Assembly (NCBI RefSeq): GCF_900091445.1
Contig: NZ_LT607733.1
Location: 4,119,001 to 4,183,000 of the forward strand
From: Micromonospora echinofusca
GTDB lineage: Bacteria; Actinomycetota; Actinomycetes; Mycobacteriales; Micromonosporaceae
Length of the DNA stretch: 64,000 nucleotides
Direction: 5' to 3'
Part shown: piece after piece, positions 51,421-60,624 of the stretch
Layout: the number at the start of each line of letters is the position of its first letter
Numbering within the stretch: the stretch's first letter is position 1
Translations under genes and position numbers: made by a program
Notes under the pieces: generated by a model
Databases searched by the model: none
Seen by the model: only the letters and a program-made list of their open reading frames with translations
What the model was told of the DNA's origin: nothing

Positions 51421-52479
51421 TCAGGGGCGGGCGGTGGGCAGCGTCGGGGTCGGCCAGTGGGGGCGGTCGGCGTCGCGGAGGGCGGCCGAGCGCAGCGCGG
51501 CCAGCTGGCGCTCCACCTCGGCGAACTGGTCGGCGGGCAGCGGGCCTCGGTGCAGAGCGCCGGCGTTCTCCGCCACCTGGGCCACGGTGCGGCAGCCGGG
51601 AATCGGGACCGTACGGGCGCTACGCGCCCAGAGCCACCCGAGTGCGCCCTGCGCCAGGGTCCGCCCGTCGGCGGTCAGCGCGGCGCGCACGGCGGCCACG
51701 CGGCGCAGCCACTCCGGCGCCGGCCGCCCGCCCCGGAACCACTCCAACCAGCCGGGGGCGGCTCCACGTACGTCGTCCCGGGGCAGCGTGGTGCCGGCCG
51801 CGTACTTGCCGGAGAGCAGCCCCATGCCCAGCGGTGCCCGGTTGACGCTTGCGAGGTCGTACTTGTCGCAGACGGCGAGCAGTTCGGGGGCGTCCCGGAG
51901 CACCGACAGCGTGTGCTGCACGGCGGTGGCGTGCCGGGCGCCCTGGCCGAACGCGGCGGCCCGGTCGGGGCGGTCGGTGCTCCAGCCGTACGCCCGGATC
52001 AGACCTTCGGTGACCAGGTCCTCCAGGGTTCCCACGAGCGCCTCGGCGCGGGGCACCGGCAGGTCCGCGAGGTGCAGCTGGTAGAGGTCGATCCGGTCGG
52101 TGCCCAGCCGGCGCAGCGAGTGCGCGACGGCCTGCCGCAGGTACGCCGGGGAGGCGTCCTCGCCGGTGGCCTGGCGGGCGGCCTCGTCGAAGGTGTAGCC
52201 CCACTTGGTGGCGACGACAGCCTCGTCGCGTCGGCCGGCGAGGGCCCGGCCGAGCACCCGCTCCCCGTGCCCGGCCCCGTAGGTGTCGGCGGTGTCGAAG
52301 AGCGTCACCCCGAGGTCGAGTGCGTGCCGGACCGCCCGGACCGACTCGTCGTCGTCGACCGCGCCCCAGCCCAGCGGACGGGCGCCCTCGGCCCAGGGGC
52401 CGCCGATCGCCCAGCACCCCATGCCGAGGGCGCTGACCTCGATGCCGCTGCGGCCCAACGTCCGCGTCGTCACTGCCAT
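51421..52479 (-). CDS. Aldo/keto reductase
   Basis: A 352-residue NADPH-dependent TIM-barrel oxidoreductase. Catalytic tetrad region: FDTADTYGAGHGERVLGRAL (Asp, Tyr), VVATKWGYTFDEAAR (Lys), DLYQLHLADLPVPRAEALV (His). NADPH end: ALGWLWARSARTVPIPGCRT. A 2,5-diketogluconate/Tas-like member acting on an unknown carbonyl substrate. ATG 52479 (AVTTRTLGRSGIEVSALGMG) is the conserved start. It sits between EF-G2 and the HIT gene, interrupting the usual HIT-pgsA adjacency; its start is 84 bases from the HIT stop. Confidence 0.88.
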   Translation of the reverse strand: MAVTTRTLGRSGIEVSALGMGCWAIGGPWAEGARPLGWGAVDDDESVRAVRHALDLGVTLFDTADTYGAGHGERVLGRALAGRRDEAVVATKWGYTFDEAARQATGEDASPAYLRQAVAHSLRRLGTDRIDLYQLHLADLPVPRAEALVGTLEDLVTEGLIRAYGWSTDRPDRAAAFGQGARHATAVQHTLSVLRDAPELLAVCDKYDLASVNRAPLGMGLLSGKYAAGTTLPRDDVRGAAPGWLEWFRGGRPAPEWLRRVAAVRAALTADGRTLAQGALGWLWARSARTVPIPGCRTVAQVAENAGALHRGPLPADQFAEVERQLAALRSAALRDADRPHWPTPTLPTARP

Positions 52480-52563
52480 CGCCAGATCGTGCCACCTCGC
52501 GCCCCGCCCCGGGGTGAGAAGTTCACCGCCGCCCCGACCGTCCACGTCGGCCGGGCGGGCCGG

Positions 52564-53109
52564 TCAGGTCGGCCAGGCCCGGGTGAACAGGTCGCGGGTG
52601 TCGGTGAGCAGTTGGGGCAGCACCTTCGTCCGCCCGATGACGGGCATGAAGTTGGCGTCCCCGCCCCAGCGGGGCACCACGTGCTGGTGCAGGTGTGCGG
52701 CGATGCCCGCGCCGGCCACGCCACCCTGGTTCATGCCCAGGTTGAAGCCGTGCGCGTTGCTGACCTTGCGCACCACCCGCATGGCGGTCTGGGTGAACGC
52801 CGCCAGCTCGGTGGTCTCGGCCAGGTCCAGCTCGGTGTAGTCGGCTACGTGCCGGTAGGGGCAGACCAGCAGGTGCCCGGGGTTGTAGGGATAGAGGTTG
52901 AGCACCGCGAAGACGTGCTCGCCCCGGGCCACCACCAGGCTCTCCTGCGCCGCGAGCCCGGGCGCCCGGCAGAACGGGCAGCCGGCGGGCCGCTCGTAGC
53001 CGCCCTCGGGCCGGTCCTCCCCGGAGATGTAGGTCATCCGGTGCGGAGTCCAGAGCCGCTCCAGGCCGTCGGCCATGCCGCTGTCCGCGTGCCGTTCCAC
53101 CCCAGTCAC
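52564..53109 (-). CDS. HIT-domain nucleotide hydrolase/phosphorylase
   Basis: A 181-residue histidine-triad protein: CPFCRAPGLAAQESLVVARG (a CxxC near residue 44 typical of Ap4A phosphorylase-type HIT proteins), VFAVLNLYPYNPGHLLVCPY, GMNQGGVAGAGIAAHLHQHV with the triad HLHQH-VVPR. The mycobacterial homologue (Rv2613c) is an Ap4A phosphorylase and lies between thrS and pgsA1, the same relative place as here. GTG 53109. Acts on diadenosine polyphosphates, by homology of motif and place. Confidence 0.88.
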   Translation of the reverse strand: MTGVERHADSGMADGLERLWTPHRMTYISGEDRPEGGYERPAGCPFCRAPGLAAQESLVVARGEHVFAVLNLYPYNPGHLLVCPYRHVADYTELDLAETTELAAFTQTAMRVVRKVSNAHGFNLGMNQGGVAGAGIAAHLHQHVVPRWGGDANFMPVIGRTKVLPQLLTDTRDLFTRAWPT

Positions 53110-53299
53110 GCCACCGATCCTACGTTCCCGGCGGGTGCCGCTCCCGATGCCGTACGCGGGCCCGCGTCCCGACCCCGACGACCTCTGGGGGTCGGGGTGC
53201 GTTCAGGGGGACGGATAGGGGGTGAAAGTTCTTGACCAAATGATGGACGTGAATGAAGAATCCATCCGCATACATCATCCCCCGTCGATGGGAGACACC

Positions 53300-54037
53300 G
53301 TGAGAACCGCACTCCGCCGGATCGGCCGGGCGTTCGCCGCCTGCACCCTCGCCGCGGTCACCACCCTCGTCGGGGTCGTGGCGACGAGCAGCGCCGCGCA
53401 GGCCGACGGCTGCTACACCTGGGGACGGGTCCTGACACAGGGCGCGACGGGCGAGGACGTCCGGCAGCTCCAGATCCGGCTCGCCGGCTATCCGGGATAC
53501 GGCGGGGTGCTCGCCCTCGACGGGTCGTTCGGCCCGGCCACCCGCTCGGCCGTCATCCGCTTCCAGCAGGCGTACGGCCTGAGCGCGGACGGCGCGGCCG
53601 GCCCGCAGACCTTCAACCAGCTCTACGCGTTGCAGGACAACGACTGCACCCCGGTCAACTTCAGCTACGCGGAGCTGAACCGGTGCAACAGCACCTGGTC
53701 CGGTGGCGCGGTCTCCGCGAGCACCGCCCGGTTCAACGCCCTCGTGTCGATGTGGAAGCTCCAGGCCATGCGCAAGGCCCTCGGCAGCGTGTCGATCAAC
53801 ATCAGCAGCGGCTTCCGCAGCTACTCCTGCAACAGCGCGGTCGGCGGAGCCTCCAACAGCCGGCACCTCTACGGCGACGGCGTCGACCTCGTCGGGTCGC
53901 CCTCGTTCTGCCGGCTCGCCCAGCAGGCCCGCTACCACGGCTTCGGCAACATCCTCGGCCCCGGCTACCCGGGTCACAACGACCACACCCACGTCGGGGC
54001 GGTCGGCGGCTGGTCCGCGCCGACCTGCGGAATCTGA
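53300..54037 (+). CDS. Secreted M15 peptidase (VanY-like D-Ala carboxypeptidase) with peptidoglycan-binding domain
   Basis: A 245-residue exported zinc peptidase. A signal peptide (RRIGRAFAACTLAAVTTLVG, cleavage near AAQA-DG) precedes a PG_binding_1 domain (GATGEDVRQLQIRLAGYPGY, LDGSFGPATRSAVIRFQQAY) and an M15 peptidase domain. The domain has SSGFRSYSCNSAVGGASNSR, the zinc motif SRHLYGDGVD and the second zinc/catalytic His pair in HNDHTHVGAVGG. It should trim peptidoglycan stem peptides. GTG 53300 follows GGGAGACACC; in-frame starts at 53222 and 53288 are less likely. The upstream 80 bases are AT-richer than the rest, with TTGACC at 53232. Confidence 0.87.
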   Translation: MRTALRRIGRAFAACTLAAVTTLVGVVATSSAAQADGCYTWGRVLTQGATGEDVRQLQIRLAGYPGYGGVLALDGSFGPATRSAVIRFQQAYGLSADGAAGPQTFNQLYALQDNDCTPVNFSYAELNRCNSTWSGGAVSASTARFNALVSMWKLQAMRKALGSVSINISSGFRSYSCNSAVGGASNSRHLYGDGVDLVGSPSFCRLAQQARYHGFGNILGPGYPGHNDHTHVGAVGGWSAPTCGI

Positions 54038-54054
54038 CGCCCGACGACAGTCGA

Positions 54055-54082
54055 CGAAGGCCCCCCGCGCGGGGGGCCTTCG
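54055..54082. terminator. Bidirectional terminator between M15 peptidase and thrS
   Basis: Perfect 12-bp arms CGAAGGCCCCCC (54055-54066) and its complement (54071-54082), 4-base loop GCGC, centred between the convergent genes. Confidence 0.88.
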
Positions 54083-54094
54083 GTGCGTGGCGGG

Positions 54095-56104
54095 TCAGGC
54101 GGCGGACGGCCCGGCGTTCGTCCGGGAGCCGACCACGTCCAGCACGTGGGCCACGGCGTCGGCGACCGGCACCCCGTTGCGCTGCGAGCCGTCCCGGTAG
54201 CGGAACGAGACGGTGCCCGCGGCCACGTCGTCGTCGCCGGCGATGACCATGAACGGGACCTTCTGCTGCTGGGCGGTGCGGATCTTCTTCTGCATCCGGT
54301 CGTCGCCCGCGTCGACCTGGGCGCGGACGCCCTCGGCCCGCAGGGTGGCGACGAAGTCGTGCAGGTAGTCGGTGTGGTCCTCGCGGATCGGGATGCCGAC
54401 CACCTGCACCGGGGCCAGCCAGGCCGGGAACGCGCCCGCGTAGTGCTCGGTGAGCACGCCGACGAAGCGCTCGATCGAGCCGAACTTCGCGCAGTGGATC
54501 ATGACCGGCTGCTGCCGGGTGCCGTCCGCCGCCTGGTACTCCAGCCCGAAGCCCTTGGGCTGGTTGAAGTCGTACTGGATGGTGGACATCTGCCAGGTGC
54601 GGCCGATCGCGTCCTTCGCCTGCACGGAGATCTTCGGGCCGTAGAAGGCCGCGCCGCCCGGGTCCGGCACGAGGTCCAGCCCGGTCTCCCGGGCGCACTC
54701 CTCCAGCACGGCGGTCGCCGTCGCCCAGTCCTCCTCGGTGCCGACGAACTTCTCCGGCTTGGACTCGTCGCGCGTCGACAGCTCCAGGTAGAAGTCGTCG
54801 ATGCCGAAGTCCTTCAGCAGGCCGAGCACGAAGTTCAGCAGGTGCTTCACCTCGCCCGGCGCCTGCTCCTTCGTGCAGTACGAGTGCGAGTCGTCCTGGG
54901 TGAAGCCGCGCACCCGGGTCAGGCCGTGGATGACGCCGGACTTCTCGTACCGGTACACCGACCCGAACTCGAACAGCCGCATCGGCAGCTCCCGGTAGGA
55001 GCGCCCGCGCGAGCGGAAGATCAGGTTGTGCATCGGGCAGTTCATCGCCTTGAGGTAGTAGTCGGCGCCCTCGAACTCGATGGGCGGGAACATCCCGTCG
55101 GCGTAGTACGGCAGGTGACCCGAGGTGTGGAAGAGACCTTCCTTCGAGATGTGCGGGGTCCCGACGTACTGGAAGCCCTCCTCGATGTGGCGGGCCCGGA
55201 CGTAGTCCTCCATCTCCCGCTTGATCACACCGCCCTTGGGGTGGAAGACCGGCAGGCCCGAGCCGATCTCGTCGGGGAAGCTGAACAGGTCCAGGTCCGC
55301 GCCGAGCTTGCGGTGGTCGCGCCGCGCGGCCTCCTCGAGCAGCTTCAGGTACGCCTTCAGCTCGTCGCGGGTCGGCCAGGCGGTGCCGTAGACCCGCTGG
55401 AGCTGCGGGTTCTTCTCCGAACCCCGCCAGTACGCGGCGGCCGAGCGCATCAGCTTGAACGCGCCGATGAGCCGGGTGTTCGGCAGGTGCGGGCCCCGGC
55501 ACAGGTCCGACCAGCAGACCTTGTCCTCGTTGGCGGCGAGGTTGTCGTAGATGGTCAGCTCGCCGCCGCCCACCTCCATCACCTCGGAGGTGTCCAGCCC
55601 TTCGCCCTTGACGTCGATGAGCTCCAGCTTGAACGGTTCGGCGGCCAGCTCGGCCTTCGCCTCGTCGAGGCTGCCGAAGCGACGGCGGCGGAACCGCTGG
55701 CCGGACTTGACGATCTCCTGCATCCGCTTCTCGAGCTTGCCGAGGTCGTCCGGCTGGAACGGCTTGTCGACGGCGAAGTCGTAGTAGAAGCCGTTCTCGA
55801 TGGGCGGGCCGATGCCGAGCTTGGCATCGGGGAAGACGTCCTGCACGGCCTGGGCGAGCACGTGCGCGGTCGAGTGGCGCAGCACGTCGAGCCCGTCCGG
55901 CGAGTCGAGGCTGACCGGCTCGACCTCGGTGTCGACCTGCGGGGCCCAGTCGAGGTCGCGCAGCTGGCCCTGCGGGTCGCGGACCACCACGACCGCCTTC
56001 GGGCCGGACGCGGGCAGACCGGCCGCGGCCACCGCGTCGGCCGCCGTGGTCCCGGCGGCGACGACGACGGGGTCGGCCACGGCGGGGGTACGGGGTGCGG
56101 ACAC
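54095..56104 (-). CDS. thrS: Threonyl-tRNA synthetase
   Basis: A 669-residue class II synthetase. TGS-like N-terminus (1-60), editing domain with the zinc-type H-x3-H as [18 protein letters not shown], then the catalytic core with [40 protein letters not shown] (zinc Cys), [20 protein letters not shown], and the C-terminal anticodon-binding domain ([20 protein letters not shown]). GTG 56104 follows GGAGGAGTCACC; upstream in-frame sequence is Arg/Pro-rich and not conserved. First gene of the thrS-HIT-...-pimA region. Confidence 0.95.
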   Translation of the reverse strand: MSAPRTPAVADPVVVAAGTTAADAVAAAGLPASGPKAVVVVRDPQGQLRDLDWAPQVDTEVEPVSLDSPDGLDVLRHSTAHVLAQAVQDVFPDAKLGIGPPIENGFYYDFAVDKPFQPDDLGKLEKRMQEIVKSGQRFRRRRFGSLDEAKAELAAEPFKLELIDVKGEGLDTSEVMEVGGGELTIYDNLAANEDKVCWSDLCRGPHLPNTRLIGAFKLMRSAAAYWRGSEKNPQLQRVYGTAWPTRDELKAYLKLLEEAARRDHRKLGADLDLFSFPDEIGSGLPVFHPKGGVIKREMEDYVRARHIEEGFQYVGTPHISKEGLFHTSGHLPYYADGMFPPIEFEGADYYLKAMNCPMHNLIFRSRGRSYRELPMRLFEFGSVYRYEKSGVIHGLTRVRGFTQDDSHSYCTKEQAPGEVKHLLNFVLGLLKDFGIDDFYLELSTRDESKPEKFVGTEEDWATATAVLEECARETGLDLVPDPGGAAFYGPKISVQAKDAIGRTWQMSTIQYDFNQPKGFGLEYQAADGTRQQPVMIHCAKFGSIERFVGVLTEHYAGAFPAWLAPVQVVGIPIREDHTDYLHDFVATLRAEGVRAQVDAGDDRMQKKIRTAQQQKVPFMVIAGDDDVAAGTVSFRYRDGSQRNGVPVADAVAHVLDVVGSRTNAGPSAA

Positions 56105-56334
56105 GGTGACTCCTCCAGCAGACGGCACGGATGACGCCGAACGTTCGGCTCCTGCGATGCTATCGGTCGCCTCCGTCGCCACGGTGGCCGACGCCACCGC
56201 CCCGGGATCCGTGGGACGGGCGGCACCCCGTCGACGTCGGGCCCGGGCGGGTCGGGCGGTCGCGTTGAACCTTTCCGCCGCCGCATCCGAACTACCGGGT
56301 GTGGCCGGAGCCGATGCCGGCCCCGTGGAGACGG

Positions 56335-57237
56335 ATGGGACCGACGATGGCGACGATGCACGGCACGCGCTCCCGCCGCCGGGCGGCGACGGTGGCGGTC
56401 CTGGTGGCGGCCGGGGTGCTGATCTGGCCCGCCCCGGCGTACGCGGCCGACGTGACGACCAGCCCGACACAGGCGCGCCAGGGCGGTTCGGTGAAGCTGG
56501 AGTTCGTGGTGCCCGACGAGCTGCCGGGCGCCCGCGCCGAGCGCATCGAGATCCGGCTGCCGGCCGACGCCCCGATCGCCGAGGTCTACCCGATGTCGGT
56601 GACCGGTTGGGCGCCCCGGATCACCTCCCGCAGGCTCGACCAGCCCCTCGCCGGCATCCACTCCGCCCGCGTCGACGAGGTCGCCAGCGCGGTGACCTGG
56701 ATCCGGATGCCCGACGCGGCCCCCGGTCCGGCCCGGCTCACCCTCTCCATGGGGCCGCTGCCGCAGGCCGACCGGCTCACCTTCGAGGTGATCCGGACGT
56801 ACGCCGACGGCACGGTCGTGCGCTGGGCCGGGCCGAGCGGGGCCCGCCGGGCGCCGGCGCTCACCCTGCTGCCGGCGGCCCCCGGCGCGGCGGCCGGACA
56901 CGACGGACACGGCGCCGGTCCGGGGGCCGGAACGACCGGACACGGCGGCGGCCCGGCGGCCGGAACGCCGGCCGGCGGGGCTGACGGTGTACCGGGGGCG
57001 GCCGGCGGGGCTGGCGGCGTGCCGGGGACGGCGGCCGGGGGCGGGAACGCGGACGCGATGCTGGCCGCCGGGCTGCTCGCCGGCCTCGGCGGGGGCGCGG
57101 CGGTCGGCTGGCTGGTCAGCCGCTGGCGTCGCCGCGAGCCGGCCGACCCGGCCGACCTGTCGGTGCTGCGGGAGGTGCCGGCGGCTCCCGCCGACGCCGG
57201 GGCGCGATCCCCGGGCGGGCCGGCCGCCGCACACTGA
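56335..57237 (+). CDS. YcnI-like (DUF1775) membrane-anchored protein lacking the N-terminal His
   Basis: A protein of about 300 residues: signal peptide ([20 protein letters not shown]), a DUF1775/YcnI beta domain ([73 protein letters not shown]), a Gly/Ala-rich linker with His residues (GHDGHGAG), and a C-terminal membrane helix ([20 protein letters not shown]). YcnI proteins bind copper through a His that becomes residue 1 after signal cleavage; here the mature start is Ala-Asp-Val, so that ligand is missing. Start ATG 56335 or 56347. Divergent from thrS. Confidence 0.78.
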   Translation: MGPTMATMHGTRSRRRAATVAVLVAAGVLIWPAPAYAADVTTSPTQARQGGSVKLEFVVPDELPGARAERIEIRLPADAPIAEVYPMSVTGWAPRITSRRLDQPLAGIHSARVDEVASAVTWIRMPDAAPGPARLTLSMGPLPQADRLTFEVIRTYADGTVVRWAGPSGARRAPALTLLPAAPGAAAGHDGHGAGPGAGTTGHGGGPAAGTPAGGADGVPGAAGGAGGVPGTAAGGGNADAMLAAGLLAGLGGGAAVGWLVSRWRRREPADPADLSVLREVPAAPADAGARSPGGPAAAH

Positions 57238-57282
57238 GCGCGGCACGCGGCGTCGGCCGGTCGGTGCCGGACGCGGCGCGCG

Positions 57283-58203
57283 TCAGCCGGTCCAGTCCGG
57301 CAGGGGTTCGCGGGCGGCCAGCCAGTCGGTCGGCACCCCGCCCGGGGTACCGACCCCGGTGTGCGCGGCCACCACCGACCCGACGATCGCGGCGGTGGTG
57401 TCGACGTCCCCGCCGGCCTCGACGCAGGCGCGGATCGCCGCCGGGTAGTCGTCGAGGTGCACGGCGGCGACCCAGCAGGTGAAGGCGACGGTGTCCTGGG
57501 CGGTGACCCGGGAGCCGTTGCCGAGCACGTCGGCGGCCTCGGGGACCGACCGGTCGAGCAGGCCGGCCGCCCGGCGTACGCCCCGGTGCACCTCGGTGGT
57601 CGGGTCCAGCGCGGCGGTCACGCCGGCCAGCAGCCGGGCCGGGGCGGGCCGATGGCCGTCGAGGCGGGCGCGGGCGGCCAGCGACGCGGCCACCGCGACC
57701 GCCACCGCGCCGGCGACGCCCTCGGGGTGCGCGTGGGTCACCTCGGCCGACGCCCGGGCCTGCGCCGCCGCCCGTGGCGTGGAGTCGGCGAACCACGCGC
57801 CCAGCGGGCCGACCCGCATGGCCGCGCCGTTGCCGCAGGAACCCTGTCCGTCGAAGGCCGAGGCGGCCGCCACCGGCCACGGCGTGCCGGTGCGGATCAG
57901 CCGCAGGATGGTCACGGCGCCCGGCCCGTACCCCCGGTAGGGCTCGCAGCGCTCGGCGAAGGCCGTGGCGAGGGCGTCGGAGTCGATGCGGCCGCTGTCG
58001 GCGAGGGCGGCGACGACGGAGCAGGCCATCTCGGTGTCGTCGGTCCACTGCCACGGCGGCGGGGGCAGCTTCCCGGCGGCCAGGTCGCCGGGGTGCCGGC
58101 CGGGGACGAAGAACTGTGAGCCGAGCGCGTCGCCGACCGACAGGCCGGCGAGCGAGTCCCGGGCGAGCGCGAGACGGGTGTCGGGAAAGAGCGTGAAGGA
58201 CAT
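57283..58203 (-). CDS. ADP-ribosylglycohydrolase family protein
   Basis: A 306-residue all-helical hydrolase. N-terminal SLAGLSVGDALGSQFFVPGR; metal-binding WTDDTEMACSVVAALADSG; GNGAAMRVGPLGAWFADS; C-terminal metal motif AGGDVDTTAAIVGSVVAAHT. Both bimetal motifs (W-T-D-D-T and D-V-D-T) are intact, so it should cleave ADP-ribose from proteins or a small molecule. No matching ADP-ribosyltransferase lies next to it. ATG 58203; divergent from the response regulator with a 74-base gap. Confidence 0.88.
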   Translation of the reverse strand: MSFTLFPDTRLALARDSLAGLSVGDALGSQFFVPGRHPGDLAAGKLPPPPWQWTDDTEMACSVVAALADSGRIDSDALATAFAERCEPYRGYGPGAVTILRLIRTGTPWPVAAASAFDGQGSCGNGAAMRVGPLGAWFADSTPRAAAQARASAEVTHAHPEGVAGAVAVAVAASLAARARLDGHRPAPARLLAGVTAALDPTTEVHRGVRRAAGLLDRSVPEAADVLGNGSRVTAQDTVAFTCWVAAVHLDDYPAAIRACVEAGGDVDTTAAIVGSVVAAHTGVGTPGGVPTDWLAAREPLPDWTG

Positions 58204-58277
58204 CGTTGTACCAGCTTGCGCCCTTGCCCCGTGCGCCGCAAACGCGATCGACTTGCCACCACGAGTACGGTCTTGCT

Positions 58278-58967
58278 GTGGCCACCGTGCTCCTGGTCGA
58301 AGACGATCACGTCGTACGCGGCGCGATGCTGCGATCCCTCGCCGACCGGGGGCACGCCGTGCACGCCGTCGGCACGGCGCTGGACGCGCTGCGCCGGGTG
58401 GCGGCCGAGACCCCCGACCTCGTGGTGCTCGACCTCGGGCTACCCGACCTCGACGGCTCGGACGCGCTGCGGATGCTGCGCGGCATCACCGACGTGCCGA
58501 TCATCATCGCCACCGCCCGCGACGACGAGCAGTCGGTGGTCCGCCTACTGCGCGCCGGGGCCGACGACTACATGGTCAAGCCGTTCACCGGCGCGCACCT
58601 CGACGCGCGGATCACCACCGTGCTGCGCCGGGCCGGGCGGGCCAGCCGGACGGTGCAGCCGGCCGTGCACAGCGTCGGCGGACTGCGGGTGGACGTCGGC
58701 GAGCGCAGCGCCCACCTCGACGGTGAGCCGCTGGCGCTGACCCGCAAGGAATTCGACCTGCTGGCCTATCTCGCCGCCCGGCCGGGCCGGGTAGTGTCCC
58801 GCCGGGAACTTCTGGAGGAGGTATGGCGGCAGCCATCGGTCGGCGAGGACCAGACCATCGACGTTCACCTGTACTGGCTGCGCCGCAAAATGGGCGAGTC
58901 CGCGGCGAAGCCGCGCTACCTGCGCACCGTGCGGGGGGTCGGCTTCCGGCTGGTGGCGCCGGACTGA
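58278..58967 (+). CDS. OmpR/PhoB-type response regulator
   Basis: A 229-residue regulator: receiver (TVLLVEDDHVVRGAMLRSLA, phospho-Asp in LVVLDLGLPDLDGSDAL, PIIIATARDDEQSVVRLLRA, switch Lys in DYMVKPFTGAHL) and winged-helix output domain (LTRKEFDLLAYLAARPGRVV, SRRELLEEVWRQPSVGEDQT, IDVHLYWLRRKMGESAAKPR, YLRTVRGVGFRL). GTG 58278 lies 6 bases after TACGGT, a plausible -10, so the transcript may be leaderless. The kinase gene overlaps its stop. Confidence 0.92.
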   Translation: MATVLLVEDDHVVRGAMLRSLADRGHAVHAVGTALDALRRVAAETPDLVVLDLGLPDLDGSDALRMLRGITDVPIIIATARDDEQSVVRLLRAGADDYMVKPFTGAHLDARITTVLRRAGRASRTVQPAVHSVGGLRVDVGERSAHLDGEPLALTRKEFDLLAYLAARPGRVVSRRELLEEVWRQPSVGEDQTIDVHLYWLRRKMGESAAKPRYLRTVRGVGFRLVAPD

Positions 58968-60385
58968 GGCCGTCGCTGGCCCTGCTCACGGCCGGCATGT
59001 GCACCCTGGTCGCGCTCGCGTTCCTCGTCCCGCTCGCCGTCGGTCTCGGTGACCGGGCGCGCGAGGAGGCCATCGCGGACGCGGCCCGGCGCAGCGCGCT
59101 GGTGACGGGCGCGCTCGCCGTCAGCACCGACCCCGCCGTGGTGCGGCGCGCCGTGGCGGCCAGCGGCGACGACCCGGCCACCCGGCCCGTCGTGCACGGG
59201 CTGGGGGTGGACGAGCCCACGGCCCGGGCCGACGCCGCGAGCCTGGCGCGGGCGCGGGCCGAGCGACGCTCCGTGGTCGTCGACGTCGAGGGTGGCGTGC
59301 TCCGGCTGGACCCGGTGGTGCTCGGCGACACCACGGCCGTGGTCGAGGTCTTCGTGCCCGAGTCGGCGCTGGCCGGCAACAGCCGGTGGCTGCTGCTGCT
59401 CGGGGTGGCCGCCGCCCTGGTGGGCGCCACGGTGCTGGTGGTCGACCGGGTCGCCGCCCGCGCGGTCGACTCGGCCCGGGGCCTGGTCCGCGCGGCGCTC
59501 GCGATCGGCGACGGCGACCAGGGCGTACGCGTCGACCCGAGCGGCCCGCGGGAGCTGGCCGAGGCCGGGCACGCCTTCAACAGGATGGCCGACCGGCTGG
59601 ACGCGGCCCGTACCGACGAGCGGGAACTGGTCGCCGACCTGTCGCACCGCCTGCGTACCCCGCTGACGGTGCTGCGGCTCGACGCCGAGGCGCTGGAGTC
59701 CGACGACACCAGCGTGGGCTCGTTCAGCGAGGCGGAGCTGGACCGCCGCCGGGGCATCCGGCGGATCCGGCAGGCGATCGTCACCCTCGAGGGCGAGATC
59801 GACGTGCTGATCAAGACCACCCGCAAGGCCGTCGCGCACGAGGCCGGGCCGGCGATGTGCGACGTCAGCGAGGTGGTACGCGACCGGATGGTGTTCTGGG
59901 CCGCCCTGGCCGGCGACCAGAACCGCCCGCACCGGGTCAGCGGCGCCCAGCTGCGCATCCCCGCGCCGGTGCCCCGGGCCGAGCTGGCCGCCGCGCTGGA
60001 CGCGGTGATCGGCAACGTCTTCCGCTACACCCCGCAGGGCACCGCGTTCGAGGTGGCGGTCTCCCGCCGCGACGGGTACGTGGCCATCCGGATCGACGAC
60101 GCCGGCCCGGGGATCGCCAACCCGGACCGGGCCCTGCGCCGGGGCGCCAGCGACCAGGGCTCGACGGGGCTGGGGCTCGACATCGCCAAGCGGGTGTCGT
60201 TGCAGGCGAACGGCTCGGTGAGCATCGACCGGGCGCGGCTGGGCGGGGCGAGCGTGGTGATGCTGCTCGCCGACCCGGAGGCGACGCCCCGGCAGGTCAG
60301 CCGCTTCGGGCTGGTCGGCCGGCTGGCCCGGGAGCAGAAGACCGGCAGCCGCCGCTGGCCCCGGCAGCGGCCCACCGACGACTGA
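58964..60385 (+). CDS. Sensor histidine kinase, apparently starting at CTG
   Basis: A protein of about 473 residues. First helix (SLALLTAGMCTLVALAFLVP), extracytoplasmic sensor of about 100 residues, second helix (WLLLLGVAAALVGATVLVVD), HAMP (GDQGVRVDPSGPRELAEAGH), HisKA with LVADLSHRLRTPLTVLRLDA (phospho-His), and an ATPase domain with VIGNVFRYTPQGTAFEVAVS, IDDAGPGIANPD and STGLGLDIAKRVSLQANGSV. The coding sequence joins the regulator stop as CTGAGG: CTG 58964 is the only in-frame near-start in the usual four-base overlap. The first ATG (58997) would fall within the first helix. Pairs with the OmpR-type regulator. Confidence 0.85.
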   Translation: MRPSLALLTAGMCTLVALAFLVPLAVGLGDRAREEAIADAARRSALVTGALAVSTDPAVVRRAVAASGDDPATRPVVHGLGVDEPTARADAASLARARAERRSVVVDVEGGVLRLDPVVLGDTTAVVEVFVPESALAGNSRWLLLLGVAAALVGATVLVVDRVAARAVDSARGLVRAALAIGDGDQGVRVDPSGPRELAEAGHAFNRMADRLDAARTDERELVADLSHRLRTPLTVLRLDAEALESDDTSVGSFSEAELDRRRGIRRIRQAIVTLEGEIDVLIKTTRKAVAHEAGPAMCDVSEVVRDRMVFWAALAGDQNRPHRVSGAQLRIPAPVPRAELAAALDAVIGNVFRYTPQGTAFEVAVSRRDGYVAIRIDDAGPGIANPDRALRRGASDQGSTGLGLDIAKRVSLQANGSVSIDRARLGGASVVMLLADPEATPRQVSRFGLVGRLAREQKTGSRRWPRQRPTDD

Positions 60386-60560
60386 CGCGGCGGCCCGCAC
60401 GTCGGTCGGCTTTCCCGTCCCGGTTGTGCGGCGGCGCAAGTCTTCCTTAGATCGGAATTAACCGCGCTGCCGTGGCGTGCCGGCGCTGACAGGATCGAAT
60501 CCGAACCCATCAGTTCCACCGGCCAATGCCTCGGGGCACCCCACCGGTCGGTGGAGCCGG

Positions 60561-60608
60561 GCGCGCGGCGGGAGACTCGGTCCCCCCACACCTCCTCCCG
60601 CCGCGCGC
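60561..60608 (-). terminator. Terminator after the deaminase gene
   Basis: Perfect 14-bp arms GCGCGCGGCGGGAG (60561-60574) and CTCCCGCCGCGCGC (60595-60608), 16 bases after the add stop on the minus strand. The 239-base gap to the kinase otherwise holds no gene. Confidence 0.8.
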
Positions 60609-60624
60609 CGTCCCCTCTCCGCGC

